The position numbers were made by a program, and so were the translations under genes. The notes beneath the pieces were generated by a model. It was not told the DNA's origin. It searched no databases and worked only from the letters and a program-made list of their open reading frames with translations. From Isoetes taiwanensis (lineage: Eukaryota > Streptophyta > Lycopodiopsida > Isoetales > Isoetaceae), in the NCBI GenBank assembly GCA_021234155.1, contig JAJEKV010000047.1, positions 9,756,081 through 9,820,080 of the forward strand: a stretch of DNA of 64,000 bases, written 5' to 3'. Of the stretch, positions 34,301 to 47,125 are shown one piece after another (within the stretch, counting starts at the first letter, position 1; each line of letters opens with the position of its first letter).

Positions 34301-34675
34301 GCCTCGGTATGCCTCTGGGAAACAAGGCCCCCGCCCCACGTTGAAAAAACTACCTCGAGCGCCTCAACAGCAGAAGACCCAACAAACCCCTCCACCTGCT
34401 GTATTGGACCAACAAGCTCAAGAAGAGATCTATCAAGCTCTCAATCCTCCAGTACAACAATCCAACTGGGTTGGTCTAGTCTCACGCCAGCACCTGGTAC
34501 CCGCCCTTTGACGCCCACGCCTCAAAACACGCAGCCCGCTTTGTAGTAGACACTGTCTCTCATGAGGAACGTAAGATGGTACATTTTGCCCTTGATCTAG
34601 ACAAGCTCATGCCTCATGTTATGCTCAAAGTCCGTCAAAGTATTCTAAAGCTTATGCAAAGCTACTGAAGGATGC

Positions 34676-35737
34676 ATGCTAGCCAACGTTCACGCTACCA
34701 CACGCGCTCAAACAGTGTCAAGAGGTGCCCTCCACGACCACCTCATGCGTCAGCTATATCCCAATATAGCTGTTGAAATCAAACTCCTCAAAGAAGTTTT
34801 TGCCTCGATGCCCCAGGCACTCGCACCCTTGGATCCTGTTGATCCCTTAGCTCATGTTCCCTTAGAGCTGCAAGAAGAGCTCGCCAAGATCAAAATTTCC
34901 ATCAGTCTCTCCACTATTTTAAAGTTATGTCCTGCCCTCAAGGAACAATTGTCGCTACTCACTGTTCTTATTGGCACTGTCGCCACTTCCACACCCACGG
35001 TTCATGCCACTGTTGGGAATCAGCAAATTAATCATGTACAGATTGATGGAGGCAGTGCTGTCAACCTCATCACAGATAAACTCAGGAAACAACTTGGCAT
35101 CACTCAACTATATCGTGCTCCTTATGACATCAAGCTCCCCAATGGACACATCACATGCCCTCAAGACGTCACTCCTATTCTTCAAATCAGCATCGGTGAT
35201 CTCAAATTCCCCTTGGAATTTGGTGTTTGAAAAACTGGGGAGGATCCTGGTGATTATGAGATGCTGGTTGGACGATCTTTCCTCCGCCAAGCTAAAAGCA
35301 TTCACTATTGGGTCACAGATCAACTTTTCATTACTAATGGACAATTGAATGCCACTATGGATCTTGAAACTGGGAAACTAATCTCTGTTGAACATGTTGA
35401 ACCATCGCTCTCTGATAATAACTATGAGGATCTTCAAAACACTTATCACGTCCAAGCTCCGGTCGCCGGCTTATCTGCCTATCCTAAATATATTGATCCT
35501 TGGGGTGATATAAGTCTAGATGAAGACCACTCTGTTGCATCCTTGCTTGATCTTTATCTCGCGTCTTGCAATCACATTCAGCGTGTTGACATCCATCAGG
35601 ATGTTGACACTCTTACATGCACTATTGATGTTGTTGCTATTATAATGCAACCTTTACTTGACCTAACTCAACATCCTTTATTCTTTTCCACTCAGAGTGT
35701 TGAACCCCCAGTTTTGCTACAACCACTTGCTCATTGA
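34676..35737 (+). pseudogene. Gypsy aspartic protease region
   Basis: The active-site motif IDGGSAVNLI (about residue 124 of the frame starting 34676) and the downstream LVGRSFLRQA (35261 onward) are hallmarks of retroelement protease. A stop at 35228 splits the two halves. The remainder links to RT. Confidence 0.7.
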
Positions 35738-35740
35738 GTC

Positions 35741-36640
35741 ATGAACACGGATGTCATCCTGCATATTCAGACTCTGAAAGTTGAAATCATTGACGTAGGA
35801 GACAAGCAACCAATCCGGTTAGCTGCCAATCTTCCCAAATGTTATAAAGCTCGTGCACTCAGTCTCTTCAAAAAATTCAAATACATTTTTTCGTGGAGTT
35901 ATAAAGATTTAAGAGGTATCAAAAAGGAGTTGGGGAAACTCACCATTCCTACCAAACCTGATGCATGCCCCATCTAGCAACGACAGTACAGACTCAACCC
36001 CGACTATCGTGACCGTGTCAAAGCTAAAATTGATAAACTCTTGGCTGCTGGACTTATTTATGAGGTCAAATTTTCTTAGTGGGTGAGACCCATTGTTATT
36101 TCCCTTAAATAAATACGTGTTTATGTGAAGCTACCTTCATTCTTAGACTCGCTACCATTGCGGATCCTATTCATAAACTCACGGGTGATGAATCCACTTG
36201 GGCTTGGAATCCCCAGGCGGATGCGGCCTTTCAAAAATTGAAGATTCTGATTACTCAAGCCCCCGTTCTTGTTCCACCTCAATTGGACAGACCATTTCAC
36301 GTTCATATGGATGTTTCAGCGTTTGCTATTGGTGCTCTTCTTTCCCAGGAATATGAAATTCAGCTTGACAATCTGATTTGCTATGTGAGCAGAAAAGTGA
36401 GCAGAAAACTCAATCCTGCAGAGAAAAATTATCTGCCATGGAATGGAAAGCGCTTGGACTCATTCTCTGTGTGCAACAATTCCGCCACTATCTACTGGGT
36501 AGCAAAATTAAGTTCTTTGTGAATCATCAAGCTCTGCTCTATCTGATCAATAAGACCACGTCCACGGGACGTATTGCTTGCTGGGTGCTGCTTCTCCAAG
36601 AGTTTGCTCCCTTTGAAATCATTCATAGTGGTGCCTGATT
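35741..36640 (+). pseudogene. Gypsy RT remnant and RNase H, RT core deleted
   Basis: FKYIFSWSYKDLRGI (about 35876-35920) and LAAGLIYEVKFS mark the start of RT, but the sequence then jumps at about 36120 to IADPIHKLTG and WNPQADAAFQKLK, which belong after the RT thumb. The catalytic YVDD region is missing, so RT is dead. RNase H follows with FHVHMDVSAFAIGALLSQ, including the expected Asp. Frame changes continue to 36640. Confidence 0.75.
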
Positions 36641-36876
36641 ATCTTTTATGCATTCACATTGATGATCCGTCCTCAGGAGTTGTGATAGTTTTCCAGATGT
36701 TCAACTCTTCCTGATTACCGCCACTCCACACTGTAACAATATCTACTCTCTGGTGTCTTACCATCTGAAGATCCCACGCTTTCTCCAGAAAAGCTGCGCT
36801 CACGCCGTCAACAGTTCCTTCGTGAAGTCCGTAACTATACCATGGTTGCTGGCATCTTTTCAAGCGTGGCAAGGAT

Positions 36877-38018
36877 ATGATTTTGCGCAGATGTGTTCTT
36901 CCTCATGAGGCCCCGAAGATTGTTCGCCAAGCCCATGAAAGCCTTGATGGAGACCATTTTAGTAGTGATAACACGACAAGGAAAATTTTGTTGACTGGCA
37001 ATTTTTGGCCCATGCTATTCAAAGATGCCCACGCTCATGCGCGCCAATGTGATGTTTGTCAGCACATGGAAGACCCGTGGCCCCTAACGCTTTGCCCTTA
37101 ACTCCCGTCGCCATGCCATTACCCTTCAGCAAATGGGGTATGGATTTTGTTGGGCCCATTGATCCACATGCTCCAAACTCCCGTGCTCGATACATCCTTG
37201 TTCTCACTGATTATACAATGAAATGGGCTGAAGCCTATGCGTTACTTGATAACACCGCCGCCAGCACTGCACGGGTGCTCTATACACATGTCATTACACC
37301 CTTCAGCAGCCCCACGGAACTTGTCATCGTGGTGTTCATCTTGTCAATCATACGATCAAAGAACTGACATATTACTTGCATATCCATCATAGAAAGAGCA
37401 CTCCATATTATCCAGAAGACAATTGTCTTGCTGAAAGTACCAACAAGACTCTAATCAACATTCTCAAGAAAATTTGTGACGCTTCCAGAAGAGATTGGCA
37501 GGACAAGTTACCCACTGTTTTATGGGCATATAACACTACTTATAAAATTGCCACAGGGCCGACACTGTTCAAATTAGTGTATGGCCAAGAGGCTTTGATG
37601 TCTTTTGAGTTTGTCATGCCCACTCTTCGATTTCAACTTGCTACTGTCCATGATCCTCCAGCTGCTTTACAGGAGAGGGTTTATCAGTTGCAACAGTTAG
37701 ATGAACGTCACAGGGATGCTTATCTCAGGGTTCTTGCTGGGCAACAATTGCAAAAACCTTAGCACACAAACACATAAGAACTAAAACTTTTCAGGAAGAG
37801 GATTTAGTTCTTTATGATTCTAGGTACAAAAAATTTTCAGGCAAGCTTAAATTTCGTTGGTTTGGCCCTTACAAAATTATTCAAGTAGTACAACCAAATG
37901 TGTTTCAACTCGCGGAATTAGATGGCACTACATTACCTACTTTGGTTAATGGTTTTTGCACCAAACCCTTTTACACTGAAACAATGGGCATAACTCAAGA
38001 CACAGGTGCACATGATTG
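36877..38018 (+). pseudogene. Gypsy integrase
   Basis: An HHCC zinc-binding region ends with CDVCQ (about 37047-37061). The core has MDFVGPI and VLTDYTMKWAEA with the two Asp, and AESTNKTL (about 37427-37450) with the Glu of the DDE triad. GPYKIIQVVQPNVFQLAELD lies near the C-terminus, and the frame ends TGA near 38018. A chromodomain is absent. Frame breaks at 37102 and 37365 make it inactive. Confidence 0.8.
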
Positions 38019-38461
38019 AGTAACTGGCTTATATTATATTCACAAAAAGAGTCAGATTATACAAAAATTGGGCACAGCCCTTACTTAGTTCCAGGGGGCG
38101 TGTCCCTTAATCTATGCACAAAATGCTACTCTAAATTTCTGGTTACTCCGCGTTGGGAGCAGCATAGACCCGCAGGATTACATAGCACTGCTCTGGATCA
38201 TAGCGCCGGTGCAGTATCACGTCCTAATAGTTGGGCATGGGGTCGGGATTATTCGCTGAAAGCAGACAGCCAGCCATCCATGAGAATCCCACGGTTCTTC
38301 ATCTTCCACAGATCAAGATCATTCATGCGGCAGGTAAGCCATTCAAGGCAATTCTTTGGCATGGTGTTTACCATCTCCATCGTTGCAACTGGTAGTGTTC
38401 TCGCTTCACTCCTTGTTCATCTTATATAGCCCTACCGACTCTTGCATGTCACGGTGGCCCA

Positions 38462-41400
38462 ATGCCATTGCCACCTCCTTCATTTAAATGTTTGGACTCT
38501 CGAGTTGCCTTTTTTAATTACGCCAAATTACACCACGGCTGTGTCAAATCATTATTCGTACACCACCATGATGTCCCATTGCACGGTTCATTCCTGTCCA
38601 TCTCCACCATTGATTTTTTCTCAGTTGGCTTTCTAGGACTTAGCCAAAATTTTAGTTATGGATCTATCTTTCCTCGATGCTGCCATCTGGCACTCTTAAC
38701 GGCTCAGATTCTACTTTCAGGACTGCTTATAAAAAATTTTGCTGAACAAACGCGAACCCTAAAGCTCCAAAAATCTTCCGCTCTCCAACTCTTTCCTTCG
38801 ATCGTCATGGCTGCTTCCCCAAAGTTATCAACCCTACAGGCCACTGCGCCCATGGATCCTGAACTTTTTTCATCAGTGATTTTTTCCACAGCCACTATTC
38901 TGGAAGCTCTTGAAGGCGCCAGTCGCGAAGTCGCTGAAAGCGCAGGGTTGCTTGATTTCGCAAAACAAAAACTCCATGTTCTAAATCCGGTGCAGCTTCG
39001 GCAGTTTGTTGCTCATTTGGTAAAGATAGATACTGGATACCAAAGGATAGTGGATCATACCCGCATCACCTGCAATCCGAGTCTTTTGGCACGGGTACTT
39101 CAACTGCCTCGATGCACTCCTTTAAATTAAGCTGCTTTATAAGATCATGATGTCACTGTCTATGGTCAAGTTCCCTATGCTGCCATCACATATAAACATA
39201 GCGAAGCCTCATGAAGTCTTTGTCAAGTTTTTATGGCAGAAGTTCTATGGGTACTCTGTCAAGAATATCCACATAAACAAGCATTTTTTCCATACTGCTA
39301 TTGCTACTATTCACTCCACCAGCTTTGTTGATTGGCCTCAAATTTTGTTCCAACGCCTTCTCCATGAAGTCGACTGTCTTCATCAATTTCCTAGCTCGGG
39401 TCTTGATTCTGCCATGGGTGCCCATTTCCAAGCCATCATTAATCAATATCTTCCAGAACCTAGTCGACTCTCCACTCGACATTTAGAAGCCACTTCTCAA
39501 GCTTCTAGTCGTACACACTCTGTCAGTTCGCGCAGTCCGGGAACTTCAAGAAGACACCTCTCGGCCATGCCCCGACGCCCAACCATCTCAATGACCACAA
39601 GATGCGTGCCCCTCTCCTTCCAAGGTCATCAATGTCCCCTCCTCTCAGTTTACTCATGCTGACGCTTCCACCTCTCGTCAAGTCTCCCAAACATCCACGC
39701 ACATTGTTCCACAACCTCTTTTACCTCTTGAGTCGCTCGTCCCTCCACCAACCAGAAGGGCATTGTATCAATATAAATAGGTTGTTGTCAGTTGCATGCT
39801 TAGGCTCCAAGAGTCACAAGACCACCTCATGAATGGAGTTAAAGAATATATGGATTCTACTGATGCATTGCAGTGTGATCTTCAGGCTGCCCATGCTCAG
39901 AACTAGGCCTCAGAATAAAGTTTTCAGCGTAAACATAGTGCTTTGCTGGACGCCCCGGCTGCCCTCCTTAAAAAACAAGAGACACGAACTGCTGTGGAGG
40001 AACAACAAGCTCAACTTCAAGCTACCATCACGGAGCGTCTGGCTCAGATCACTGGCAAAGACAAACTTCTTGTTGGCACTCAGGGTCTCTACATGGGGTT
40101 CAGAATGAATATACCCGTCAATAGCATGCCACCACGTAGGGTGAAATTTGAATTACTATTTTGGAAGGCCAGTTAGCCACAGTGCAAGCACATGTCACGG
40201 ACTTGCAAATGCAGCTCAGTAACATGAAAAAATAAAAGCTCGTGGATGACGCTGAGATTGCTAGTCTTCAGCTGCAGGTTTCCACTCACGGCCCTTCGTT
40301 TTCACATGCCACTCATACTCACAGAAAGATCAAGGAACAACTCTGTCTCCTTATTGAGAAAGACAACAGAATCCATGATCTAGAACATCAGCTACAGCAG
40401 GCAATTCATTCTGCTGATGAAGCTCATCATCAACACGAGACGTACATCTCCTTAGTTGTCCACATGCAAGGTGATTTTACAAAACCCACGAGCTATTTGG
40501 ACTATATTCAATCTCACAGATATCTTTTTTTGCTCAAGTGGTTCACTTGAAAATCTATATGGCTTTCTCACCAGCAAGGATTTGCTCACTATATGGCCTG
40601 ATCTTTCTGTGGAAGACAAAGGCCTTCTTTATGCTCTTCTTACCTTTCAGCTTATTCCGTGTGAGGATCAGGAATTCTTTATTCTTTGCCTTGTTCAACT
40701 AATGGCGTATGTCATGAACGATTTCTACTTGGCCGACACACAGGATAAGGTTGATGACGGTTCACACCGTGCCTTTCAAGGTGATTCAAATGCCGAATGG
40801 CTGTTACAGCAAGACAGCAAATATCTTCAAGATCAGTCATGGGTCACTGCTCTTCAAGCGGAGTACATACCCGAGCTAGCTCGCCATTTGCCGCTTTGGA
40901 TTGCAGAAACTTTGCAGCAAGTCCGCAAAAACCTGCATGAGGACATGGGGATTTAATTTTCTCAAATGTACTTACAGCACTTAGGTGCCCTCAACAATCT
41001 CCGTGTCTATCTTGACGGTGAGATCATTCCTGTAGACTGGGTTCCTCCTCCTATCAACACACTTGTTTCTTGTTCAGAATGGGAACGTTGGTGTCAAACC
41101 CTGGATGCCGATCTACTTCAAGAATTCTGCGGCCAAGCTCAGCAACCGATGATGCAACCTCCTCCTCAACATGATACCCCTTATGCGTCATTAGAAGCAC
41201 CTCCACGCTGTCAATTCCTTACTTCTGACTGGCGCTCCTCCTTTTGGACCAAGGCTCTGGCTGGTCACGCTGATTGAACTCCTGCACACATTTCTACAGA
41301 CCTCGGGTGGGATCCATGCTTTGTATACCATAATGTCTGGCAGGAAGGCGAAACCCTGGATCATAACCGAAATTGGATCTACATTCCTAATGAACGAGGT

Positions 41401-41876
41401 TGGCAGAACCTCGCTCATGCTGTCTGGGGACTCACTCAATTCTTGGATAGAGCTGCCACGTCCCAGCATCCGTCTGTTCACTGCAAGCAAGTTTTTGCGT
41501 TGCTTTGAAGTGTCTTCTCACCTGTTCAATTGCTTGTCGTCGTCTTGTTTACTATTCCAACCCCAACGCCAGTGCCGGTGCTTTTGCTCTCCAGATTTGC
41601 CTGCTCATTGAATGTCAGTATGTCCCCACCGAAACTCAACGTGCTTTTGAAGACATGGCGCAGTCTGGCTTCCTGTTAGATGCATCACCATCCATTGGGG
41701 TAAACACTCCAGATGTTCTGAAAGATCGACAAGATCTCATCCAGAAGTATCACTCTGAGGCTCGTCCTCATAGTCAGCAGGATGATCTTGAGAAATTACT
41801 CGGCTTTCCACCTCCAAAAATTGTTTTCTCTGAGTGTTCTTTGGTGGGGGGAGTGTTAGCACTGGACTATTCCTGA
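38462..41876 (+). pseudogene. Extra coding-like region after integrase, function unknown
   Basis: Long open blocks in the sense direction (38462-39130, 39147-39662, 40456-40956, 40966-41277, 41505-41876) look like one decayed protein rather than chance. Recognisable composition includes QILFQRLLHEVDCL, WLLQQDSKYLQDQSWVTAL and EWERWCQTLDADLLQEF. I do not recognise a domain. Additional sense ORFs are known in Tat/Athila-type gypsy elements, and this is probably one. The block at 40020-40450 is Gln-rich and coiled-coil-like (IHDLEHQLQQAIHSADEAHH). Confidence 0.5.
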
Positions 41877-42440
41877 ACACAACACAGGTCAAAGGCACAG
41901 GACTAGGTCAAGCGCCAGGTAGCAAACCCACACCCCCCCAAAAAAAAAAAAAAAAAAAAAAAAAAAATGCCCATGCCCTCAAAAAAAGAGGACCAAATAA
42001 GACAAATGACCATCTTCGGAGAGTTCGGCCTTAAATTAGCGAGATTCCGGGCACTAATGACGGCACTGCAAAGATTCCCTCAAATCAAGCATATGATCCC
42101 GGAGTTAGTGACCGAGATGACAAAGGCTCTGCCATATGTCTATTTTGGGCCCAAGGCCATTGTACTATATATATCAGTAGAGCATTTTTAGATGAGACGT
42201 TGTATCGTCTTGTTTTAGTTTTCTCGTCTTAGCGAGATCTCATGTACTCTTTTTGATATTCAAGGATTCTTATCTTGGCATATAGTCTCTTTATTTTTAT
42301 GTTTCATTCTTTATGTTCTGATTTCTTGCAAAATCCCGCATGACACCCTATACTGGGATTTGTCTACTTGATCCACGGGTCCTCATAGAGGGTTGTCTTG
42401 CAGGCGATCCCGAATCCAGACCCAAATAATGACAAGTCCT
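41854..42440 (+). repeat. Probable 3' LTR of the gypsy element
   Basis: Starts TGTTAGCACTGG directly after a purine tract. It contains an A-run (41941-41967), a TATA-like TATATATATC near 42170 and a T-rich leader. The 3' boundary near 42434 is a guess, since no second LTR is available for comparison. Confidence 0.5.
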
Positions 42441-42697
42441 TATATCTGTGTAGTCTAATTCTTGAGTCGGAGAAGTTTCTGCTTTAGATCTTTTCTTGTT
42501 CTTGAATAGTCTGGCTATTTCTTTGAACTCTTTTTTTGTCGAAGGTGCTTCGTGCTATCCCACATCTTTCACAAAATCTGCTCAATTTTTATACAATTTC
42601 TATACATAAAAAGTGTTTTCTCTTTTAATGCGGTCTCAGCTAAAGATACACTTCAGCTAGAACCCTTTAGCTAAAGATCCATTCAGAGTGTGCACCA

Positions 42698-43240
42698 CAG
42701 GATTTTTTTTTTTTTTTTGAAGGACGACAATCTATTATCAAGGAATATCAAGATACATACAAGGGACCTGTGACATGGGACTCAAACCCTAGAGGACAAG
42801 ATGGTCCACTAAGCAAAACCACCCATACACAGTACATAATCATACTCCTTGTGACACCTTGAGGCGTTTAATGGCCTCATCACAATCAACATGTTCTGCA
42901 ACATCGAGATGATCATCAACAGACATCAAGTTATCATGCCACTGAATAGAACGAGGCAGGATAGCCTCGTGAGATGACATAACCGACGTCTTCCTCGCTG
43001 CCTTCTTCCAATTGACATGTTGCCATGACTCTTTAGCGCACTGAAGATTAGGACCATCAGCCATAACAACCTCAGAAGCATGAGAAGCAGAAGCAACAAT
43101 GGGGAGAGTGGAAGGAACTATAGCCGCAGCTGACGGTGCTAAGGATGACACCATTGGAACTCTAAAAGGTTTGAGATTTGAGAAAATATTATACCAATTT
43201 TGCAATGAACATTTGTCTATTGCTAATACATTCAATCTCT
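42698..43240 (-). mobile_element. Poly(A)-tailed retrosequence, minus strand
   Basis: A 17-base T-run at 42702-42718 marks the poly(A) end on the minus strand, preceded by a short 3' region and an ORF (43235-42840, 131 aa) rich in Ser/Ala (SSLAPSAAAIVPSTLPIVAS). I do not recognise the protein. It may be part of a LINE ORF1 or a processed transcript. Target-site duplication not found. Confidence 0.35.
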
Positions 43241-46200
43241 AAACTGCATGTTTCTTGCATATCAACTCTATTCTAATTTTTTCCATTGGCACCAGGCTGT
43301 ATAATGGATAGAGCTATACTAGGCATGTGGGCAAATTAAACAGTCTGGATCATTCATAAATGACCATTCTATCGTACTTAGAAGTACAATATGGGCCAAA
43401 TAATCTTCAAGTTGGTTCAAATCTATCTTCAACATGCATATTTTCAAAGCATATACATGTCTGCATAATGATGGTTTTCCAAAGTTGTGTGGCATATTTG
43501 TAATGTCAATACAATAAACTTTTCTCACCTATTTAATTCAATTCAATTCACTTCTGCTAAACCAAATAATAAATGCAGTTCTATGCAATATGCAGTTATT
43601 TGTCACCAATCCAAAGCTACAGACATGGAACATAACTCAATAAAAAGTCTACCAACTAAAGTCATTGTATACCTTGTTCTAGTGCTTTATTCTATGCACA
43701 ACATTTTTAACGGCCAAGTATTCTTTGAAACTAAGAAGTGGTTGAGAGGTGTTTGATTTGCTCATCTTTAGAATGCTTCTAGGAGCCTCCTAACCATCTA
43801 CATTGGTTATTTGAGATGAAATCATTACAAAAATATTATTTTTCAATATGCTCTAATCTATCGATATACATATGTAAAACTAAGATTGCAAGGGCAAATA
43901 GTATATCATAAACATGGCACTGGCACTAGGACCAAGACATTTGATTGACGGGAATGCTTTGCCATATCATGGTGTGATTATAGATGCAATGCGGTCGTAT
44001 GGTATGGCTGATTATTCTGTGACCATGCAATAGAATTGTAATAGTAATCTGATTTCTCTATGTGATGGCCTGAACCTAATATGCTAGCAAAAGGTACATT
44101 TTATAAATCACCACCTGGACATCTATCCTCTTACATTTTTGCTAAGTGTTCTCACCTCTAAAATGTGAAACTTGTCGCTTTGGAAGCAAAGAATATGCAA
44201 GCTAAATATAAAGGAAAAACATCATATTCTACATGTCGTTTTTAATACAACCCATGCTTGGTCTTCGCTCCCTATATAATAGGCCATGATTTATCTTGCA
44301 AATGGGGGTTTATGGCCCTGCGTGTAAAACATAAGCAGTCTTTATGGCAAACTGCTCTTCTATTCTTGCAGGAAGAAATAGGAGACATCCTTTTTTGCCA
44401 GTGACATATAATAGAAAAGTCTAATGTCTACTCTATTTTCTTTTGATCTATTCAAACTACAAAGGAAGCTAGGATTGTTCAAGCTAGGGATCTTTTTCTT
44501 CAAAGAAACACAAATAAAATACGTTCCATTTGCTTACCTTAAATGCTAACATGGACATTAATATCTAACATAACAACAGGGGTTTCTTTTGCATTAAAGC
44601 AACTATCTTTATATTTTTATATGCTTTTCAATATGGCTTGCTATGATTTAGTGATGTATTTGACTGAATGTACTAATGCGTACATCTAGAGTGCACACTC
44701 TACTTATATGTCCCATTCTGAAATTTTCAATGGTGTTCTGTCCACGTATCCTCTTAAAGTCTTAAACTATTTTTTATTCCAAATTAAAGAAAGTAAAATA
44801 CCAAAAAAGCATGCAAACCTTGATCCATTGTATTTTAGTTTTGTTTTCTGAAGGATAGTTGGGTAGCAACTGCACAGTGTAGGCAAGGAAAAAGGAGGAG
44901 CTTGATTTTTTTGATGAAGTTGCAAGCTACCAAATCAATTGGGTGAAGCCATTGGTGCAGGACCTCTTAGTCAGAGCCACAAGTTGGAAAAGAATATAAA
45001 GGCTTGTACTTTAGATATGCTTTGTGAGCAACACATTCAAGGAAATCTTTTAATGTAGAAACAGAGTTATATGTTAAAGAAAGGACAAGATTCTTATTTG
45101 AGAAGGACGAAAACAGGGAAATCAGGTCATGGGAGGATATTGCCACTTTGTGCAGATTGCTAGCACAGCAGCTGCTGTTGAAATGATATTGCCAGAGTTG
45201 CAGATTGCGGAAGTGATTGTAATTGAAGATCTTATTTTGTTGCTTGCTGGAGATTGTTGTTGATGCAGACTCTAATTCTGCTTTTGGAAGATTCAAGAAG
45301 CTTATGTATTTTTTTTTCCAGAGTAGAAGGTACAGACTTTGTGCTTTTAGTGGTTTCTTATTCATAGAAAACTAGCAAGCATGCAGTTCAGGGAAACTTG
45401 AATCAATACTTCAACGGGAGAAAGGGAGATCTCATCCTTTTATTGCAAATCATTCTTCAAGTATCCCCACACCAAAAAGTGTGCTCGTTTTGAAGAAGGT
45501 TCAGGTTGAAAATGGTTGAAAATCCAAACCTGTCTAGATACACATCACCAGAGCAGTCTCTTTGAATCCAAAATCTCAATAATGCAATGCACACTTGAGG
45601 CTCCAAATGATGGTAAGAAATATTTACTGCAACTTACTTAGGATCTAAATTTGTTGCAAGCTTTGGACCGCAGACATTGTATAATAGTTTTGTGCTTCCC
45701 AATCCGTAGATATTCTTTGGGTTGTTCTTATATGTTTCGAGCCATCATTCTTGTTTACAGTTTTAAGTAGGCAGATGTGAATTCAACAATGCTTCTGCTA
45801 CGAATTTCAAGGCTCATTTTAGTCTTGAGCAAACTGTAGTAGTCCTGGATCAGGTGCACACATTTCTATACTTGTACATCACATTTTTTACTTCCAACAC
45901 TCTATTCATTTTTACTTAAGATCTGGCAACAAGAATCTAAGGCCCCATTGGTAGATTGACATATTAGCTTCGTCTTAGTAGTCTGTCCTTTAAAAGTTGA
46001 TATTCATGCATAGATGGGTGTAGATGCCAAAATTGAGCTTCAAGAATCGAGATCAATAGAAGGTACATTCATCATTTAGAGTAGCCTCAAACCTTTGTAC
46101 TAGAATACATGAAATTTGTGACATTGTGAAATAGATTTTAGGTATTTGCAACTGTACTATTGGATTCTCCAAATATTTACAGCAGTAAACTAGAATCTTA

Positions 46201-46400
46201 TATACACTGCATGAAGCAGATGTTGGCAGAGGATTCAAACACTTGCATTCAGCCTTAATTATTATGGCTATAATATGTCACTGCAGGGATTTCATGCACA
46301 TAATTTTCTATGAATATATCTTCATGAATAGATATTAAAATTGCAGGGACTCCATGCACAAGATATTTTCATAAATGCATGTAAAATTGGCAACGCTGAA
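43241..46400. other. AT-rich intergenic, no gene recognised
   Basis: The ORF at 45365-44967 (minus) has no domain. A roughly 50-bp diverged direct repeat (TGCAGGGA, TCATGCACA) lies near 46284 and 46346. Confidence 0.35.
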
Positions 46401-47049
46401 GAATCTAACAGTGATGTTTTTAGTGGCGAATATTTGCAAAAGACGAATTTTTAGGGATTTTCAAAAATTTTCTACGAATGTTTAGTAGGTTACGTGTCAT
46501 ATTTTTTATTAGAATATTTGCCCTGAGTTGATACGAAGTTGTCTTTCCAAGAAAACATTCACCATGTAATTGAATCTAGGACAGCAACGCATTTGCCCCC
46601 TTTTCTATAGCTTCTTGCGACTAAAAATATAGTATTCATCCTCATTTATACAAACACTGGCTTTTGAGCATTACAAGATTGTCTGCAAGTTATTTCTTGA
46701 GATTTGTATGACTTGATAGAGTTTTCCTTGTTGCATTTGTAGGTAATGTATTTCATAATCTCAATTTGGTTTTAGAATTGAATAAATGACCTACAAATAC
46801 TAGATTTCCTCCATAAAGACTTCCATTTTTATGCCTTGAATTCAAACCCATTTCTACTTTGAGCATAAGTTATAAATGTACTTGCCTATATTTTTGAATT
46901 ATAAAGCTTCAAATTCGCCAAATGCGATGAAAAGAGATGGATTATTTGATATATTCGTCATTAAAATTAATCTTGTTCTTCTTTACATTCGCCAACCATT
47001 CTATATAAATTGCATTGAAAAAATAAATAAAAGCATCCCTGGAATCTAA
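46401..47049 (-). mobile_element. hAT-type MITE, copy 2
   Basis: The element spans 46409-47041 (633 bp), inverted relative to copy 1 at 29082 and clearly homologous along its length. Ends are CAGTGATGTTTTTA and, reverse strand, CAGGGATGCTTTTA. GAATCTAA flanks both sides (46401-46408 and 47042-47049), an exact 8-bp target duplication as hAT transposases make. Confidence 0.9.
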
Positions 47050-47125
47050 TTATGTTTTTGGCATCTTGAGTTGCATTTGAATCTAATTATGGTTTTGGCA
47101 TCTTGTGTTGCATTGGAATCCTGTA
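47042..47125. repeat. Tandem duplication next to the MITE
   Basis: GAATCTAATTATG, TTTTGGCATCTTG and GTTGCATT occur twice, about 42 bp apart, immediately outside the MITE. The first copy begins with the target duplication. Confidence 0.6.

Larger units (their letters stand above)
33163..42440 (+). mobile_element. Degenerate Ty3/gypsy retrotransposon with extra 3' coding region
   Basis: Gag, protease, partial RT, RNase H and integrase follow in the Ty3/gypsy order, with many stops and frame changes. After integrase there is 3.8 kb of further coding-like sequence, then a purine-rich GGTGGGGGGAG (about 41843-41853) and an LTR-like segment starting TGTTAGCACTGG. There is no chromodomain after integrase; this and the long 3' region resemble the Tat/Athila-type lineages. 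No matching 5' LTR was seen upstream of 33163, so the 5' end is lost. Confidence 0.8.

Noticed and set aside
44967-45365. 132-codon minus-strand ORF
   Set aside because: AT-driven composition, no domain, no nearby promoter or splice context.
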